DNA from: GCA-2693325 sp964011675
GTDB taxonomy: Bacteria > Latescibacterota > UBA2968 > UBA8231
Reading direction: 5' to 3'
Length of the DNA: 64,000 nt
Assembly (NCBI GenBank): GCA_964011675.1
Contig: CAXGPR010000001.1
Span: 62,001 to 126,000, forward strand
Numbering within the stretch: the stretch's first letter is position 1; the number at the start of each line of letters is the position of its first letter. Both the position numbers and the translations under genes were made by a program. The notes under the pieces are model-generated. The model had not been told where the DNA came from, made no database searches, and was given only the letters and a program-made list of their open reading frames with translations. Shown in pieces: positions 50,741 to 59,947 of this stretch.

Positions 50741-51685
50741 CTATATTCGACCCGCAATTCGTGGCATTTTACCACCGCGTTGATTCATACTGGCTATCAT
50801 GTCTCCTAGGAGCCCCGTAGAGAAAAACTGAATCCCTACAATAACGAGCAAAACCCCCATCAGCAGTAGAGGGTGACGATTCTGTATATTACCAAATTCG
50901 AAGCGCAGCAGCGCGACATAGGCACATACGATAGATCCAGCAATGGTAGAGAACAGCCCGAGCGTGCCAAAAACATGCATAGGCGTCGTCATAAAACGTA
51001 CGACAAATGTTATGGTCATGAGATCTAAAAAGCCATTGAGTAAACGTTTAGTCCCAAATTTAGAATATCCAAAACGCCGCGGATGATGCTGCACTGGTAT
51101 CTCTTCGACCCGGTAACCCGCCCAGTGTGCAATCGCGGGAAGAAAGCGATAGAGCTCACCGTATAGGTAAGGCAATGCGTCTTCACATACTTCACGCCGA
51201 TAGGCTTTTAGCCCACAGTTGAAATCGTGCAAGCGGATCCCTGCCACCATAGAGGTGACCTTGTTGAAAAGGCGCGAAGGAAAGGTCTTACTTATGGGAT
51301 CGTGTCGCTTCTTTTTCCATCCCGAAACGAGATCACATCCTTCCTCCAATTTGGCTAACAGGCGCGGGATCTCTTCTGGATCATCTTGCAGATCTGCATC
51401 CATTGTAATGATTACTTCCCCCCGCGCTTCGCTGAATCCAGTTGCAAGAGCGGCTGCCTTCCTGTAATTCCTACGGAAGCGCACGGCCCGAATCGCCGGA
51501 TACACATCCTGCAGTTCGCTCATCACATTAAACGAACGGTCAGTGCTACCGTCATCGACAAAAATGACTTCGAACTGTTTGTCCAACCGCTCTAACACAG
51601 CATGTAGTTTCTCGCAGAGCAGCGGCAGGCTTTCCTCCTCGTTAAAGACAGGTATAACCACCGATAGAAAAACCTCTTGACTCAT
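50741..51685 (-). CDS. Polyprenyl-phosphate glycosyltransferase family 2 (DPM1/GtrB-like)
   Basis: A 314-residue membrane-associated GT-A enzyme. The catalytic part has SVVIPVFNEEESLPLLCEKL, FVDDGSTDRSF, the metal-binding DADLQDDPEEIP and DFNCGLKAYRREV; the C-terminus has two membrane segments (about residues 235-258 and 272-295). Such enzymes load a sugar from a nucleotide donor onto polyprenyl phosphate for later transfer outside the membrane. The ATG overlaps the upstream ligase-like gene by four bases. It is the last gene of its cluster. Confidence 0.92.
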   Translation of the reverse strand: MSQEVFLSVVIPVFNEEESLPLLCEKLHAVLERLDKQFEVIFVDDGSTDRSFNVMSELQDVYPAIRAVRFRRNYRKAAALATGFSEARGEVIITMDADLQDDPEEIPRLLAKLEEGCDLVSGWKKKRHDPISKTFPSRLFNKVTSMVAGIRLHDFNCGLKAYRREVCEDALPYLYGELYRFLPAIAHWAGYRVEEIPVQHHPRRFGYSKFGTKRLLNGFLDLMTITFVVRFMTTPMHVFGTLGLFSTIAGSIVCAYVALLRFEFGNIQNRHPLLLMGVLLVIVGIQFFSTGLLGDMIASMNQRGGKMPRIAGRI

Positions 51686-54045
51686 CGCTCCCCTTTCTGT
51701 GCTGTACGCGCGATCGCCTGCGCTCGTTTCAACAAACCATCATGGCTTGGGTGATGCTGCATTCCTTGGGCCACAGCTTGCCACGCCAGTTCGGTTTTTC
51801 CCTGACTTAACAACAGATCAACCAATTGCACGTGTAAAATAGACGCCTCTGGCGACATAGCAACGGCTTCGCGTATGACTTTTTCAGCCTGGCCCAGCTG
51901 TCCTTGCGCACGATACAACAGTCCTAGATTACCCCACCACTCCGCGCGCTGCGGATTCACTTCGACAGCGCGCTTGAGTAAGCTTTCAGCGCGCTCTATA
52001 CGACCAAGCTGCAGGTAGAGGGCACCGAGGTTACCCACTATGAGGGCATTATTGGCGTCAAGTTGTTCTGCTTCTTCTAACGCTTTGACGGCTTCACTAA
52101 GTCGCCCTGCCCCACTGAGCGCCAGCCCTAAACCCAAAACATAATCAGCTTTGGAGGGTACAAGCGCTCGCGCTCGGCGCCAAGCAAGTATTTCCCTTTC
52201 GCGCAGAGTCGCAGCTCGCTCGGAATCGTTCTCTAAGCGAGCCGCCTCTCTCAGCGCCCGAGCCAACCACTCATATCCATCGTCTCGCAGAGGCTCTAAC
52301 TCGCTGGCGCGGCGCAGTAGTTCGAGACCGCGTTCCGCACGGTCTTGCCGTTGAAACACCTGTCCCAGCAACCGCATCGCCTCTGGGCTATTGGGGACCA
52401 GATGCAAACTGCGCTCTAACGCTTGTTCAGCCTCATCCAAACGACCAAGATGCAGCGCTGTAAAGCCCAGCATGTGCTGATATTTGGCATTTTTTTCTCG
52501 CCATTCGACAGCATTGCGAAAAGAAAGATAGCTTCGATTTGGTTGGCCTGCGACGTAGTAGTATCTTTTACCCTGAAAATAATAATAATCACCCATGAGC
52601 GTACTCGCTCCCCAATAGATACTTCCTGCAAAAGCCGCGAGCGCACCCAACATCGGTATTGATCGCATCCATGACGGAGTCGACCATTCCTTCACTTCGC
52701 CTTCACGCTGACCTTCTAGTAAACCAACCAAAACCCAAAAGTGCAGTGACGAGGTCGGATCATGCAAGTTGAAACTAAAACAAGCGTGTATGAATGCTGC
52801 AAGTAACGCCGAAAATGCCGACCAAAGTAAGATCTGGCGCCTCTCGTCTCGGCAAGCAGTCGCTATTTTCCACCCTCGAATGGCGATCATTATCCATACT
52901 GCCATCCACGATAACAGAGCCCACAGGCCAGACTCGGCCCACACAGTTAAATATTCGTTGTGTGCATAATTAGGTCGCAATGGAAAAGGGGCCCTTAAAT
53001 AAGGAATCCACTCTTCGTGCCGGTCTGCAGTTCGATACACTGGAAGCGCGATGGCATAATTTCCGATACCGACTCCCCACCAAGGCCGCTCTGCAATCAA
53101 ATCCACTGTATCAGCCCAAATAAGACGACGCTGGTGAATCGATATGTGCTTTGCGTCTGATAGCGTTTCCAAACGCTCTACAACCTGCTCAGTTAACCCT
53201 TTCCACCCTCGATAAAAGTCTTCTGAATCATTTTCATCAAAGGTGCTTCTAAGCGCAATTTCTCCGGCAATACTCGTCATTAGACAAAGATATAAAATCA
53301 TCCTTAACGAAACATTGCGGACCGTGCGTCGACCCAATTTCAACCCCAAAAAGCACAGCCCAACTGACACGGCAATCCACCCGCCGCGACTCTGCGTTAG
53401 CAACATGTAGTAACCGCAAGAAATCACGGCAAACCAGAGGAAAATCCGCTCCCATATTCTTCTACTCGCCAAAGCTGCACCGAGTAAAAGAGGTATGACA
53501 ATGTCCAAATAATGAGCGGCAAAATTCGTGTTGCCAAACGTCGAGACGCCTAAATTGCCGTATTGCTTGTGAGGCGACGGAATCCAATGAATACCAGCAT
53601 ATTGCAAGATTCCAAGCACTGATGCAATAAGGGCAGTTCCTGCCACAGCACCTAAGACCAACCGCGGGGAGCGTGTCCTAGAGAAGAGCACAACTGATAA
53701 GGACATTCCCCAAAGACCTACTTGCCTCGCGAGCTCTTCTACTCCCACATATACGTTTGCCGCCTGTGCGAGCGACAGTGTAGCAAAGCAGAGGTAAAGA
53801 ACCAAAGGCCAAAGCCAGATGACATTGGGCAGGATATATGTATTTTTAAGCGCACAGTACGCCATCCACAAGAAGACACACAGGGCACAAAAAACGGATA
53901 GTACTGCCTGTTTGGGAATAAAATAGCTTGAAAAAAATGATGCGTATATTAAAGGCACGGACACGCACGCAGCCACGACAGTCCACTCGTGCACAAGGGC
54001 AATCCGAGGAAGCCAGCGGCTAGTTCGCCCTATTGGATCATGCAT
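51682..54045 (-). CDS. O-antigen ligase/polymerase-like membrane protein with C-terminal TPR repeats
   Basis: A 787-residue protein. Residues about 15-480 contain about 12 hydrophobic segments with the Wzy_C/O-antigen-ligase pattern: GNTNFAAHYLDIVIPLLLG, LLTQSRGGWIAVSVGL, and the long periplasmic loop RPWWGVGIGNYAIALPVYRT with APFPLRPNYAHNEYLTVWAE. Residues about 500-780 are tandem TPRs (for example RLDEAEQALERSLHLVPNSP; LGRIERAESLLKRAVEVNPQ; LGQAEKVIREAVAMSPEASI). Such proteins ligate or polymerise glycans at the outer face of the inner membrane, or glycosylate proteins (PilO/PglL-type). A 136-bp gap separates it from the upstream epimerase gene. Confidence 0.88.
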   Translation of the reverse strand: MHDPIGRTSRWLPRIALVHEWTVVAACVSVPLIYASFFSSYFIPKQAVLSVFCALCVFLWMAYCALKNTYILPNVIWLWPLVLYLCFATLSLAQAANVYVGVEELARQVGLWGMSLSVVLFSRTRSPRLVLGAVAGTALIASVLGILQYAGIHWIPSPHKQYGNLGVSTFGNTNFAAHYLDIVIPLLLGAALASRRIWERIFLWFAVISCGYYMLLTQSRGGWIAVSVGLCFLGLKLGRRTVRNVSLRMILYLCLMTSIAGEIALRSTFDENDSEDFYRGWKGLTEQVVERLETLSDAKHISIHQRRLIWADTVDLIAERPWWGVGIGNYAIALPVYRTADRHEEWIPYLRAPFPLRPNYAHNEYLTVWAESGLWALLSWMAVWIMIAIRGWKIATACRDERRQILLWSAFSALLAAFIHACFSFNLHDPTSSLHFWVLVGLLEGQREGEVKEWSTPSWMRSIPMLGALAAFAGSIYWGASTLMGDYYYFQGKRYYYVAGQPNRSYLSFRNAVEWREKNAKYQHMLGFTALHLGRLDEAEQALERSLHLVPNSPEAMRLLGQVFQRQDRAERGLELLRRASELEPLRDDGYEWLARALREAARLENDSERAATLREREILAWRRARALVPSKADYVLGLGLALSGAGRLSEAVKALEEAEQLDANNALIVGNLGALYLQLGRIERAESLLKRAVEVNPQRAEWWGNLGLLYRAQGQLGQAEKVIREAVAMSPEASILHVQLVDLLLSQGKTELAWQAVAQGMQHHPSHDGLLKRAQAIARTAQKGER

Positions 54046-54181
54046 TATACATCACTCGCGCGTCGCCCCCTCGCACAATCTACTACGCAGCAAATGGACG
54101 GACAAAATAGAGAGAACCGTCTTATAGTATCTGTAACTATGAGACTGAAGTCCCATGCGTTCTCTGGAGCAGTGGGGGATT

Positions 54182-55054
54182 TCATACGGTTTCATCTGAT
54201 TGCCAACCGGCTATACGCCGTATCCCATCTTCGAAATTAGAAGGACTAAATCCAAGATCGCGTCTGGCATCCGCAATATCGTACTGCTTGTCTTCCTGTG
54301 ATCGCATAATTTGTTCGGAATCTACAGGCAGTCGAAAGCCCCAATCACTCAGCATGCCGAAAATATAAGCTAAAGGTCGCGCGGGCAGCGGCATAATGAG
54401 GGGGGATATGCCGATTGAATATCCCAATATCCGCAATAGATCGCGGTAAGTTAGCATTTCTCCACCCGCAAGTGCATACGAACGGTGCTCAATATCGGGC
54501 TGGTCCGAAGCAGTTATGGTCGCTCCAACAACGTCCTCCACATAAACAGGTTGGTGCATAGTATATCCACGCCCAAAAATAGGGACCCATCTCCAGCGGC
54601 GCAGATGGTCGCGGAGTCGACTGATATTGCGATCATTACCTGGACCATAAATCATCGATGGACGGAGCAGAACCCACGGCCTGTCTGATGCTTCGACCAC
54701 AGCCTCCGATTCAATCACTTCATCCACAGCAGCCGATGGCACGCGTGAAAAACGCCACAGTGAACTCATAAGAACAATGCGTTCAATATCGTTGTGCATA
54801 TCTGCAAGCAGTACGGATGCATAGCGAATATGAGCGAGATGTATGACGACTCGGGCTCCCCTCAAGGCACGCCGACGCGCGACCTCATCACGCAGATCCC
54901 CCTCTATCCACTCCATACCCCACTGTTCCAATTGCAGCAGTTTTTCTTTAGGCTTACCCGGCCGAATTAAACAGCGCACAGGCAGTTTTTTCTGAGCCAG
55001 TTCCCGCAGTAAAAACTGGCCGACGTAGCCCATACCACCTGTGACCAATATCAT
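54182..55054 (-). CDS. NAD(P)-dependent sugar epimerase/NDUFA9-like reductase
   Basis: A 290-residue extended SDR with the Rossmann motif TGGMGYVGQFLLREL at the N-terminus, then VRCLIRPGKPKEKL, WIEGDLRDE, and LLRPSMIYGPGNDRNISRLR. The usual YxxxK is not obvious: after VLMSSLWRFSRVPSAAVDEV there is no Tyr-Lys pair, as in atypical NDUFA9-like SDRs. That makes a classical epimerase reaction doubtful. Its ATG overlaps the GT4 stop by four bases. Probably modifies a sugar or acts as a binding protein within the glycan cluster. Confidence 0.8.
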   Translation of the reverse strand: MILVTGGMGYVGQFLLRELAQKKLPVRCLIRPGKPKEKLLQLEQWGMEWIEGDLRDEVARRRALRGARVVIHLAHIRYASVLLADMHNDIERIVLMSSLWRFSRVPSAAVDEVIESEAVVEASDRPWVLLRPSMIYGPGNDRNISRLRDHLRRWRWVPIFGRGYTMHQPVYVEDVVGATITASDQPDIEHRSYALAGGEMLTYRDLLRILGYSIGISPLIMPLPARPLAYIFGMLSDWGFRLPVDSEQIMRSQEDKQYDIADARRDLGFSPSNFEDGIRRIAGWQSDETV

Positions 55055-56205
55055 CTCTTAGAAGATTCCCGATAAAGCGTCTCGTATAGTTCTTGCAGTT
55101 GGGCAATAGACCGATCTCGAGTAAAGTTGGCCTGCACGTGCCGGCTTCCGTTAGCCCCCAAGCGAACACGTTCTTCGGGAGAGCTTAATAGCTCTACCAC
55201 CTGCTGAGCCAGCAGCGGCACGCGACCAGCCTCCACTAAAAAACCCGTCTCCCCATGTACGACGACTTCGACCAGTCCCCCAACTCGACTAGCGACCACC
55301 GGACACTCCATAGCCATCGCTTCTACCACCGCCATTCCTAGCCCCTCACTCAAAGAGGGCGCTACAAGCAGCGTGGCCTTACGTAGCCAAGGGCGCACAT
55401 CCGCAACCACGCCAATAAAACGTACGTGCGATGCAACGTTGAGATCATTTGCAAGCGCCTGCAGAGACGCTTTCAGAGGGCCGTCACCTATAAATACCAG
55501 TTCAACATCAGGATGTGAAGACACTATAGTGGGCAGAGCACGAAGCACTACATCATATCCCTTCTCCTCGGTCAAACTTCCCACAGCCAGCAATTGCGCT
55601 CTGTTTCTTTGCGTAGGTGAGGAAAACGGTTCAGACCTAAATATAGGGGAAATACCATTGCGAATAACGCACCAACGACTCGCAGATCCGATACCCATTG
55701 CACTCATTTCTCTCCGCACCGCCTCACTAACGGCGATAAGCCTGTCGGTCTTTGCCGCTGCGCGCCGCTCTATACCGCGAAAGAGTCGAGCACTCGTCCC
55801 ATCACCAATCCATTCGTTGGGCGTACCGTGATAGGTATGTAACACAAAAGGTACTTTCGCCAGTCGGGCCGCCATTCGCCCCAGTAACCCGGCTTTGGCT
55901 ATGTGCGTGTGCACAATATCACAAGGATGACTACGCAAATAACGATAAAGCTGGGCAAGAGCAAACCCATCCCGAGTCGGATGGATCGGACGCCGCAGCG
56001 CCTCAATGCGCGTAACGTCAATGCCTCGATCACGCGCTTCGTCCCACAAATCGCCCTCACCAGATTCACTATGCCCCGTTAGAACGCGGACCTGAAAACG
56101 CGCACGGTCAAGACCTTCAGCAAGTTCCAATACCTGACGCGGCACGCCGCGCACGGCCAGGCGCGTAACAATATGACAAACGCGGATAGGCGGAATGGGA
56201 TTCAT
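55051..56205 (-). CDS. Glycosyltransferase family 4
   Basis: A 384-residue GT-B enzyme. The N-terminal domain starts RVCHIVTRLAVRGVPRQVLE and contains DIVHTHIAKAGLLGRMAARL; the C-terminal nucleotide-sugar domain has LLAVGSLTEEKGYDVVLRAL, VFIGDGPLKASLQALANDLN and the EX7E motif in SLSEGLGMAVVEAMAMECPV. ATG 56205 overlaps the preceding GT2 stop by four bases (ATGA), so the longer open frame to 56391 is a shadow of that gene. Retaining transferase of cytosolic glycan assembly; donor and acceptor unknown. Confidence 0.93.
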   Translation of the reverse strand: MNPIPPIRVCHIVTRLAVRGVPRQVLELAEGLDRARFQVRVLTGHSESGEGDLWDEARDRGIDVTRIEALRRPIHPTRDGFALAQLYRYLRSHPCDIVHTHIAKAGLLGRMAARLAKVPFVLHTYHGTPNEWIGDGTSARLFRGIERRAAAKTDRLIAVSEAVRREMSAMGIGSASRWCVIRNGISPIFRSEPFSSPTQRNRAQLLAVGSLTEEKGYDVVLRALPTIVSSHPDVELVFIGDGPLKASLQALANDLNVASHVRFIGVVADVRPWLRKATLLVAPSLSEGLGMAVVEAMAMECPVVASRVGGLVEVVVHGETGFLVEAGRVPLLAQQVVELLSSPEERVRLGANGSRHVQANFTRDRSIAQLQELYETLYRESSKR

Positions 56206-57170
56206 ATCCACTTTATAAGACGCATTCTTTGTCCTAATCCAAGCACGCATCGTTCCTGCATTTCCCGACGCCAACGCATAGCCTGCGGCATGAGGCGAAG
56301 TGCAGCGCCTAGTGAGGGGACGAGGCGAATGCAGCGGATAGGATTCCGGACAAACAGAATTAACCAGACTAAAGGTTCGCTGACTAGCCAATAAAATATC
56401 AAGGGGATTAGCTCAGGCCACGATGCGTTCTTTGCAATAGTGAGATAGCGATTCTTCAAAATGTGGCGCTGTAAGAATAAAGGCTTGTCGACAAAACGCA
56501 TTTGCCCATTGGATGAGCCTGAACCGACATGTACCGCACACGCCTGGGACGCATACCAAGACTTCCAACCGAGTAACTGAGCACGCCAGGCTAGGTCGAC
56601 GTCTTCTCCATAACTGAAATAAGACTCATCAAAGTACTGACCTTCAACGACGAGATCCATTAAAGCCGCACGGCGAAATAGAATAAGCGCTCCGCTGCAT
56701 CCAAAAACCTGTTCAGATTCCTCTATCTGAGCGCTGTGTCGGGTACGCATTTGAGGTCGTAAAAAAAAACCGCTATTTAGCCATTCTTCCGTGGCCTGCT
56801 GGTAAACTCTCCCCGTAGCAGCCCCTATAGTAGGATCGCGCTGAAGAATGGGTAACACAATCTCTATAAAGTCAGCTTCCACAAATACATCCACGTTTAG
56901 CATCAAAATGTACTCGTGCGCACAAGCGGCAATTGCCCTGTTATACCCGGCAGAGAAACCCTCGTTTTCCTTGTTAAGTAAGAGCTTTATTTGTGGATAG
57001 GTATCCGCAATCCATTCTCTTGAGCCATCGGTGGAACCATTGTCTACAACCACAATTTCGGCGGGCGGCTGCGTCTGGGCGTAGAGCGCTGCCAAACAGC
57101 GCTCTACATACTTAATACCGTTCCAATTCGCTATCGCTACGGAAACTTCTGAGGCAGACCCGTCAGCCAT
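56202..57170 (-). CDS. Glycosyltransferase family 2 (rhamnosyltransferase-like)
   Basis: A 322-residue inverting GT-A enzyme: VSVAIANWNGIKYVERCLAA, EIVVVDNGSTDGSREWIAD, MLNVDVFVEADFIE, GCSGALILFRRAALMDLV and SYGEDVDLAWRAQLLGWKSW. A C-terminal hydrophobic segment (LIPLIFYWLVSEPLVWLILF) suggests membrane association. It resembles the WbbL/rhamnosyltransferase group. The start ATG directly follows the stop of the anchored helical protein gene. Substrate unknown. Confidence 0.92.
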   Translation of the reverse strand: MADGSASEVSVAIANWNGIKYVERCLAALYAQTQPPAEIVVVDNGSTDGSREWIADTYPQIKLLLNKENEGFSAGYNRAIAACAHEYILMLNVDVFVEADFIEIVLPILQRDPTIGAATGRVYQQATEEWLNSGFFLRPQMRTRHSAQIEESEQVFGCSGALILFRRAALMDLVVEGQYFDESYFSYGEDVDLAWRAQLLGWKSWYASQACAVHVGSGSSNGQMRFVDKPLFLQRHILKNRYLTIAKNASWPELIPLIFYWLVSEPLVWLILFVRNPIRCIRLVPSLGAALRLMPQAMRWRREMQERCVLGLGQRMRLIKWI

Positions 57171-58424
57171 TCAACCACCGTAAGTGGCGGTGGGTAAGGT
57201 CTTCTGAGCCTGCCATTTTGCAATTTCCTCTTTTAGGATAAAAAATTCTCGGGCAATTAATTCGCGCCGTCCCTCTACCGATTGTCCCATAGCCTGAAGG
57301 TAACGCTGCGTAGCAACGTAATACCCTTCATCGGCTCTTTCTATGTCGTTGGATGCTGCGGCAATCTGGGCACGTTTCCAGTTCACCTTTGCCAATCTAT
57401 GTAAATAATCACGCTGGATATTGTTGACCTCGCGCATCAAATTGAGCGCTTCACCGGAACGGGAACGCTTATACACCATAGCCAGCGTCTTAAACGCCTT
57501 ATCAGCGTAATACTTGTGTTTTTCCCGATCGATAACTTCTGCTATAGCACCGTCAAAGTATACCTGTCCCAACGCAAGCATATGTGAATTCACTTCTTTG
57601 TTCATCTGATCAGTACGAACCAATTCTGAAGCCACACTCTGACCTGTTCCTTCTTTCTTTGTACGCGCCATCTTCTTTGTGTTTTCTATACGCATATGAC
57701 GATCGTATATGGCCGCTTCAAGCGTGCGGACACGCTCATCCATTAGACGCTTAGTATCTTTTCCCTGATTGACCGCTCGCTTTTCCAAAAGATGATACAT
57801 GTCGAGGATCTTATCATAAAAACCGCCCATAAAACTTTCTTCAATATTTTGGACACCCTCTGTCTCTTCTTGTTTTTTAAACAGCGCCAAGGCCATATTC
57901 TCCTCAACACCCTTCTGCAACATGAATTCTGTATTATCTTTTTCCGTTAGAGTAGCATTAGCTTGAGAAACAAAATAGCGTGGATCCTGCGGTAATCTCT
58001 TTTTTGAATGGGCCTGCGCTCGAGCCATTAGCTCTGACCGAGTGCGTCCGATTTTCAGATACTCGTCCCAGAAAGCACGCAGATCTTCAGGCGTCTTGAT
58101 AAATTGATGGGTTTTCTGCAACCATGCACTGTTGAAATCTCGGTCGGTCTGCGAAATTCGTCCCAACAGAATCCGGACAAGCTGACGTCGTAGTTCCTCT
58201 TCAGACGGCGCTTCTACCGCTATAACTTCTTCGGGTTTATCTGGTTCAGCACCTGAATCGGACGAAAGATCTCCTTGTACAGCGGCGACCACGCGCGGCG
58301 GTGAATCAATTGCCTCTTCATCGTCGCTACGGATCACACTTATAGCCAAGCCGATGGCCGCAACAGCGATAAACACAGCGCCTATAGAAAGAGGTAAAAT
58401 AGGACTTATCTTACTGGAACTCAT
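57171..58424 (-). CDS. Hypothetical membrane-anchored helical protein
   Basis: About 417 residues from ATG 58424 (MSSSKISP). One N-terminal anchor (about residues 8-33, LPLSIGAVFIAVAAIGLAIS) is followed by an acidic linker and then about 320 residues of almost continuous charged helix (EELRRQLVRILLGRISQTDR; AFKTLAMVYKRSRSGEALNL; ERADEGYYVATQRYLQAMG), possibly TPR-like near the end. I recognise no family. A TTG at 58502 is an alternative start but would put extra residues before the anchor. The gene abuts the GT2 gene and is the first of the glycan cluster; it is divergent from mpl. Confidence 0.7.
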   Translation of the reverse strand: MSSSKISPILPLSIGAVFIAVAAIGLAISVIRSDDEEAIDSPPRVVAAVQGDLSSDSGAEPDKPEEVIAVEAPSEEELRRQLVRILLGRISQTDRDFNSAWLQKTHQFIKTPEDLRAFWDEYLKIGRTRSELMARAQAHSKKRLPQDPRYFVSQANATLTEKDNTEFMLQKGVEENMALALFKKQEETEGVQNIEESFMGGFYDKILDMYHLLEKRAVNQGKDTKRLMDERVRTLEAAIYDRHMRIENTKKMARTKKEGTGQSVASELVRTDQMNKEVNSHMLALGQVYFDGAIAEVIDREKHKYYADKAFKTLAMVYKRSRSGEALNLMREVNNIQRDYLHRLAKVNWKRAQIAAASNDIERADEGYYVATQRYLQAMGQSVEGRRELIAREFFILKEEIAKWQAQKTLPTATYGG

Positions 58425-58522
58425 AGTATTTAGCAATCGTTTTATTTTAAATGTAATGGTGTCCCTTATACGGTGCAACAAAGCGACTTGACAGTTCGAC
58501 AAGATACTAGGAATATTCCGTT

Positions 58523-59947
58523 ATGAACCTACGAGAAGGCGCGCATATACACCTGATAGCCGCATGTGGCACAGCCATGGGATCTCTGGCAGCCATGCTG
58601 AGTGAGAAAGGCTATCTAGTCACTGGATCTGATACCCATATCTATCCCCCGATGAGCACCTATCTACAGGAGATAGGCATCGAGCTGTTTGAAGGATTCG
58701 TACCCGAAAACTTGCATAACAAACCAGATCTAATAGTTGTCGGCAATGCTATATCCCGTGGAAATCTCGAACTTGAGGCAGCCCTCAATGCGGCTATACC
58801 TTATACGAGTTTACCGGAGATTCTGCGCGATCTATTTATCCAGGGTAAACGATCCGTAGTCGTTACCGGAACCCATGGAAAGACAACTACAACAGCGATG
58901 ACAGCGCATCTATTCTCCCACTGTGGATTAAGCCCATCGTTTCTTGTTGCAGGACTAACCAACAACTTTTCCAAACCCTATCACTTAGGCACGGGCGAGC
59001 ACGTAATTATCGAAGGAGATGAATACGACAGCGCCTATTTTGCCAAATGGGCCAAGTTTTTTTATTACCTTCCAGAAACGCTCATCATCAACAATATCGA
59101 ATTCGATCATGCTGATATCTATACCTCTCTGAGCGAGATCACCAAGGCATTCCGACAGATAGTGAATATGGTGCCACAGCGGGGCCTTATCATAGCTCAT
59201 GCGGCCGATGAAGCAGTCGCCGACGTATTAAATCTGGCACATGCACCGGTTCAGACTGTTGGCATTGAAACCGACGCATTTTGGCGCGCAGACATTGTTT
59301 CATCGACACCACAAGGCACAGACTTCACTCTCTATCGACAAAACAAAGACCTAGGCTCTTTTCACCTGCCCATGCACGGAGCTTACAACGTACGCAATGC
59401 CTTAGCGAGCATTGCAGCCTGTCATCATGCAGGGGTCGCTCCCGGTTCTATGCAATCGGGCATAGCATCTTTTAAAGGCGTTAAGCGTCGGCAAGAAGTA
59501 CTCGGAGAATGGGGCAATATTTTGCTAATAGACGATTTTGCCCATCATCCCACCGCAGTCGAGCAAACACTGCAAGCACTAGCAACAGCCTATCCACAGC
59601 GACGTATCTGGGCCGTATTTGAGCCTGCCAGTGCAACAAACGCACGTTCACTTTTTGAAGACCAATATCTCAACGCATTTGCGGATGCCGATAGAGTCAT
59701 AATAGGCAAAGTACCTAAACCAGAAAGAGCGCGCGGCGATGAACCATTCTCCCCCCAGAGGTTTGTCGACAAGCTTAACTCACAGGGTAAAAAAGCTCTT
59801 TATTTTTCTCAGGCCGAAGAAATTGTATCCCACATAGAAGATCATCTCCAATCGGGAGATCTGGTACTATTTATGAGCAACAGTGGATTTTCCGGCACTC
59901 AGCAAAAACTAGCCGCTCGTCTCCAAGATAAATATGAGAAACGATAA
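58523..59947 (+). CDS. mpl: UDP-N-acetylmuramate:L-Ala-gamma-D-Glu-meso-DAP ligase (Mpl)
   Basis: A 474-residue Mur-ligase-family enzyme that recycles murein tripeptide onto UDP-MurNAc. It starts with HIHLIAACGTAMGSLAAMLS, the Mpl variant of the MurC N-terminal motif, then VVTGTHGKTTTTAMTAHLF (P-loop), VIIEGDEYDSAYFAKWAKFF, NNIEFDHADIY, the C-terminal LIDDFAHHPTAVEQTLQAL and VFEPASATNAR. The EGDEYDSA and HHPT signatures distinguish Mpl from MurC. Length is normal. It implies meso-DAP peptidoglycan and cell-wall recycling. TTGACA at 58488 could be part of its promoter. Confidence 0.95.
   Translation: MNLREGAHIHLIAACGTAMGSLAAMLSEKGYLVTGSDTHIYPPMSTYLQEIGIELFEGFVPENLHNKPDLIVVGNAISRGNLELEAALNAAIPYTSLPEILRDLFIQGKRSVVVTGTHGKTTTTAMTAHLFSHCGLSPSFLVAGLTNNFSKPYHLGTGEHVIIEGDEYDSAYFAKWAKFFYYLPETLIINNIEFDHADIYTSLSEITKAFRQIVNMVPQRGLIIAHAADEAVADVLNLAHAPVQTVGIETDAFWRADIVSSTPQGTDFTLYRQNKDLGSFHLPMHGAYNVRNALASIAACHHAGVAPGSMQSGIASFKGVKRRQEVLGEWGNILLIDDFAHHPTAVEQTLQALATAYPQRRIWAVFEPASATNARSLFEDQYLNAFADADRVIIGKVPKPERARGDEPFSPQRFVDKLNSQGKKALYFSQAEEIVSHIEDHLQSGDLVLFMSNSGFSGTQQKLAARLQDKYEKR

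Noticed and set aside
56206..56391. Longer N-terminus for the GT4 glycosyltransferase
   Set aside because: The sequence is a shadow of the upstream GT2 gene; the ATGA overlap at 56202-56205 gives the real start and the family-like N-terminus.
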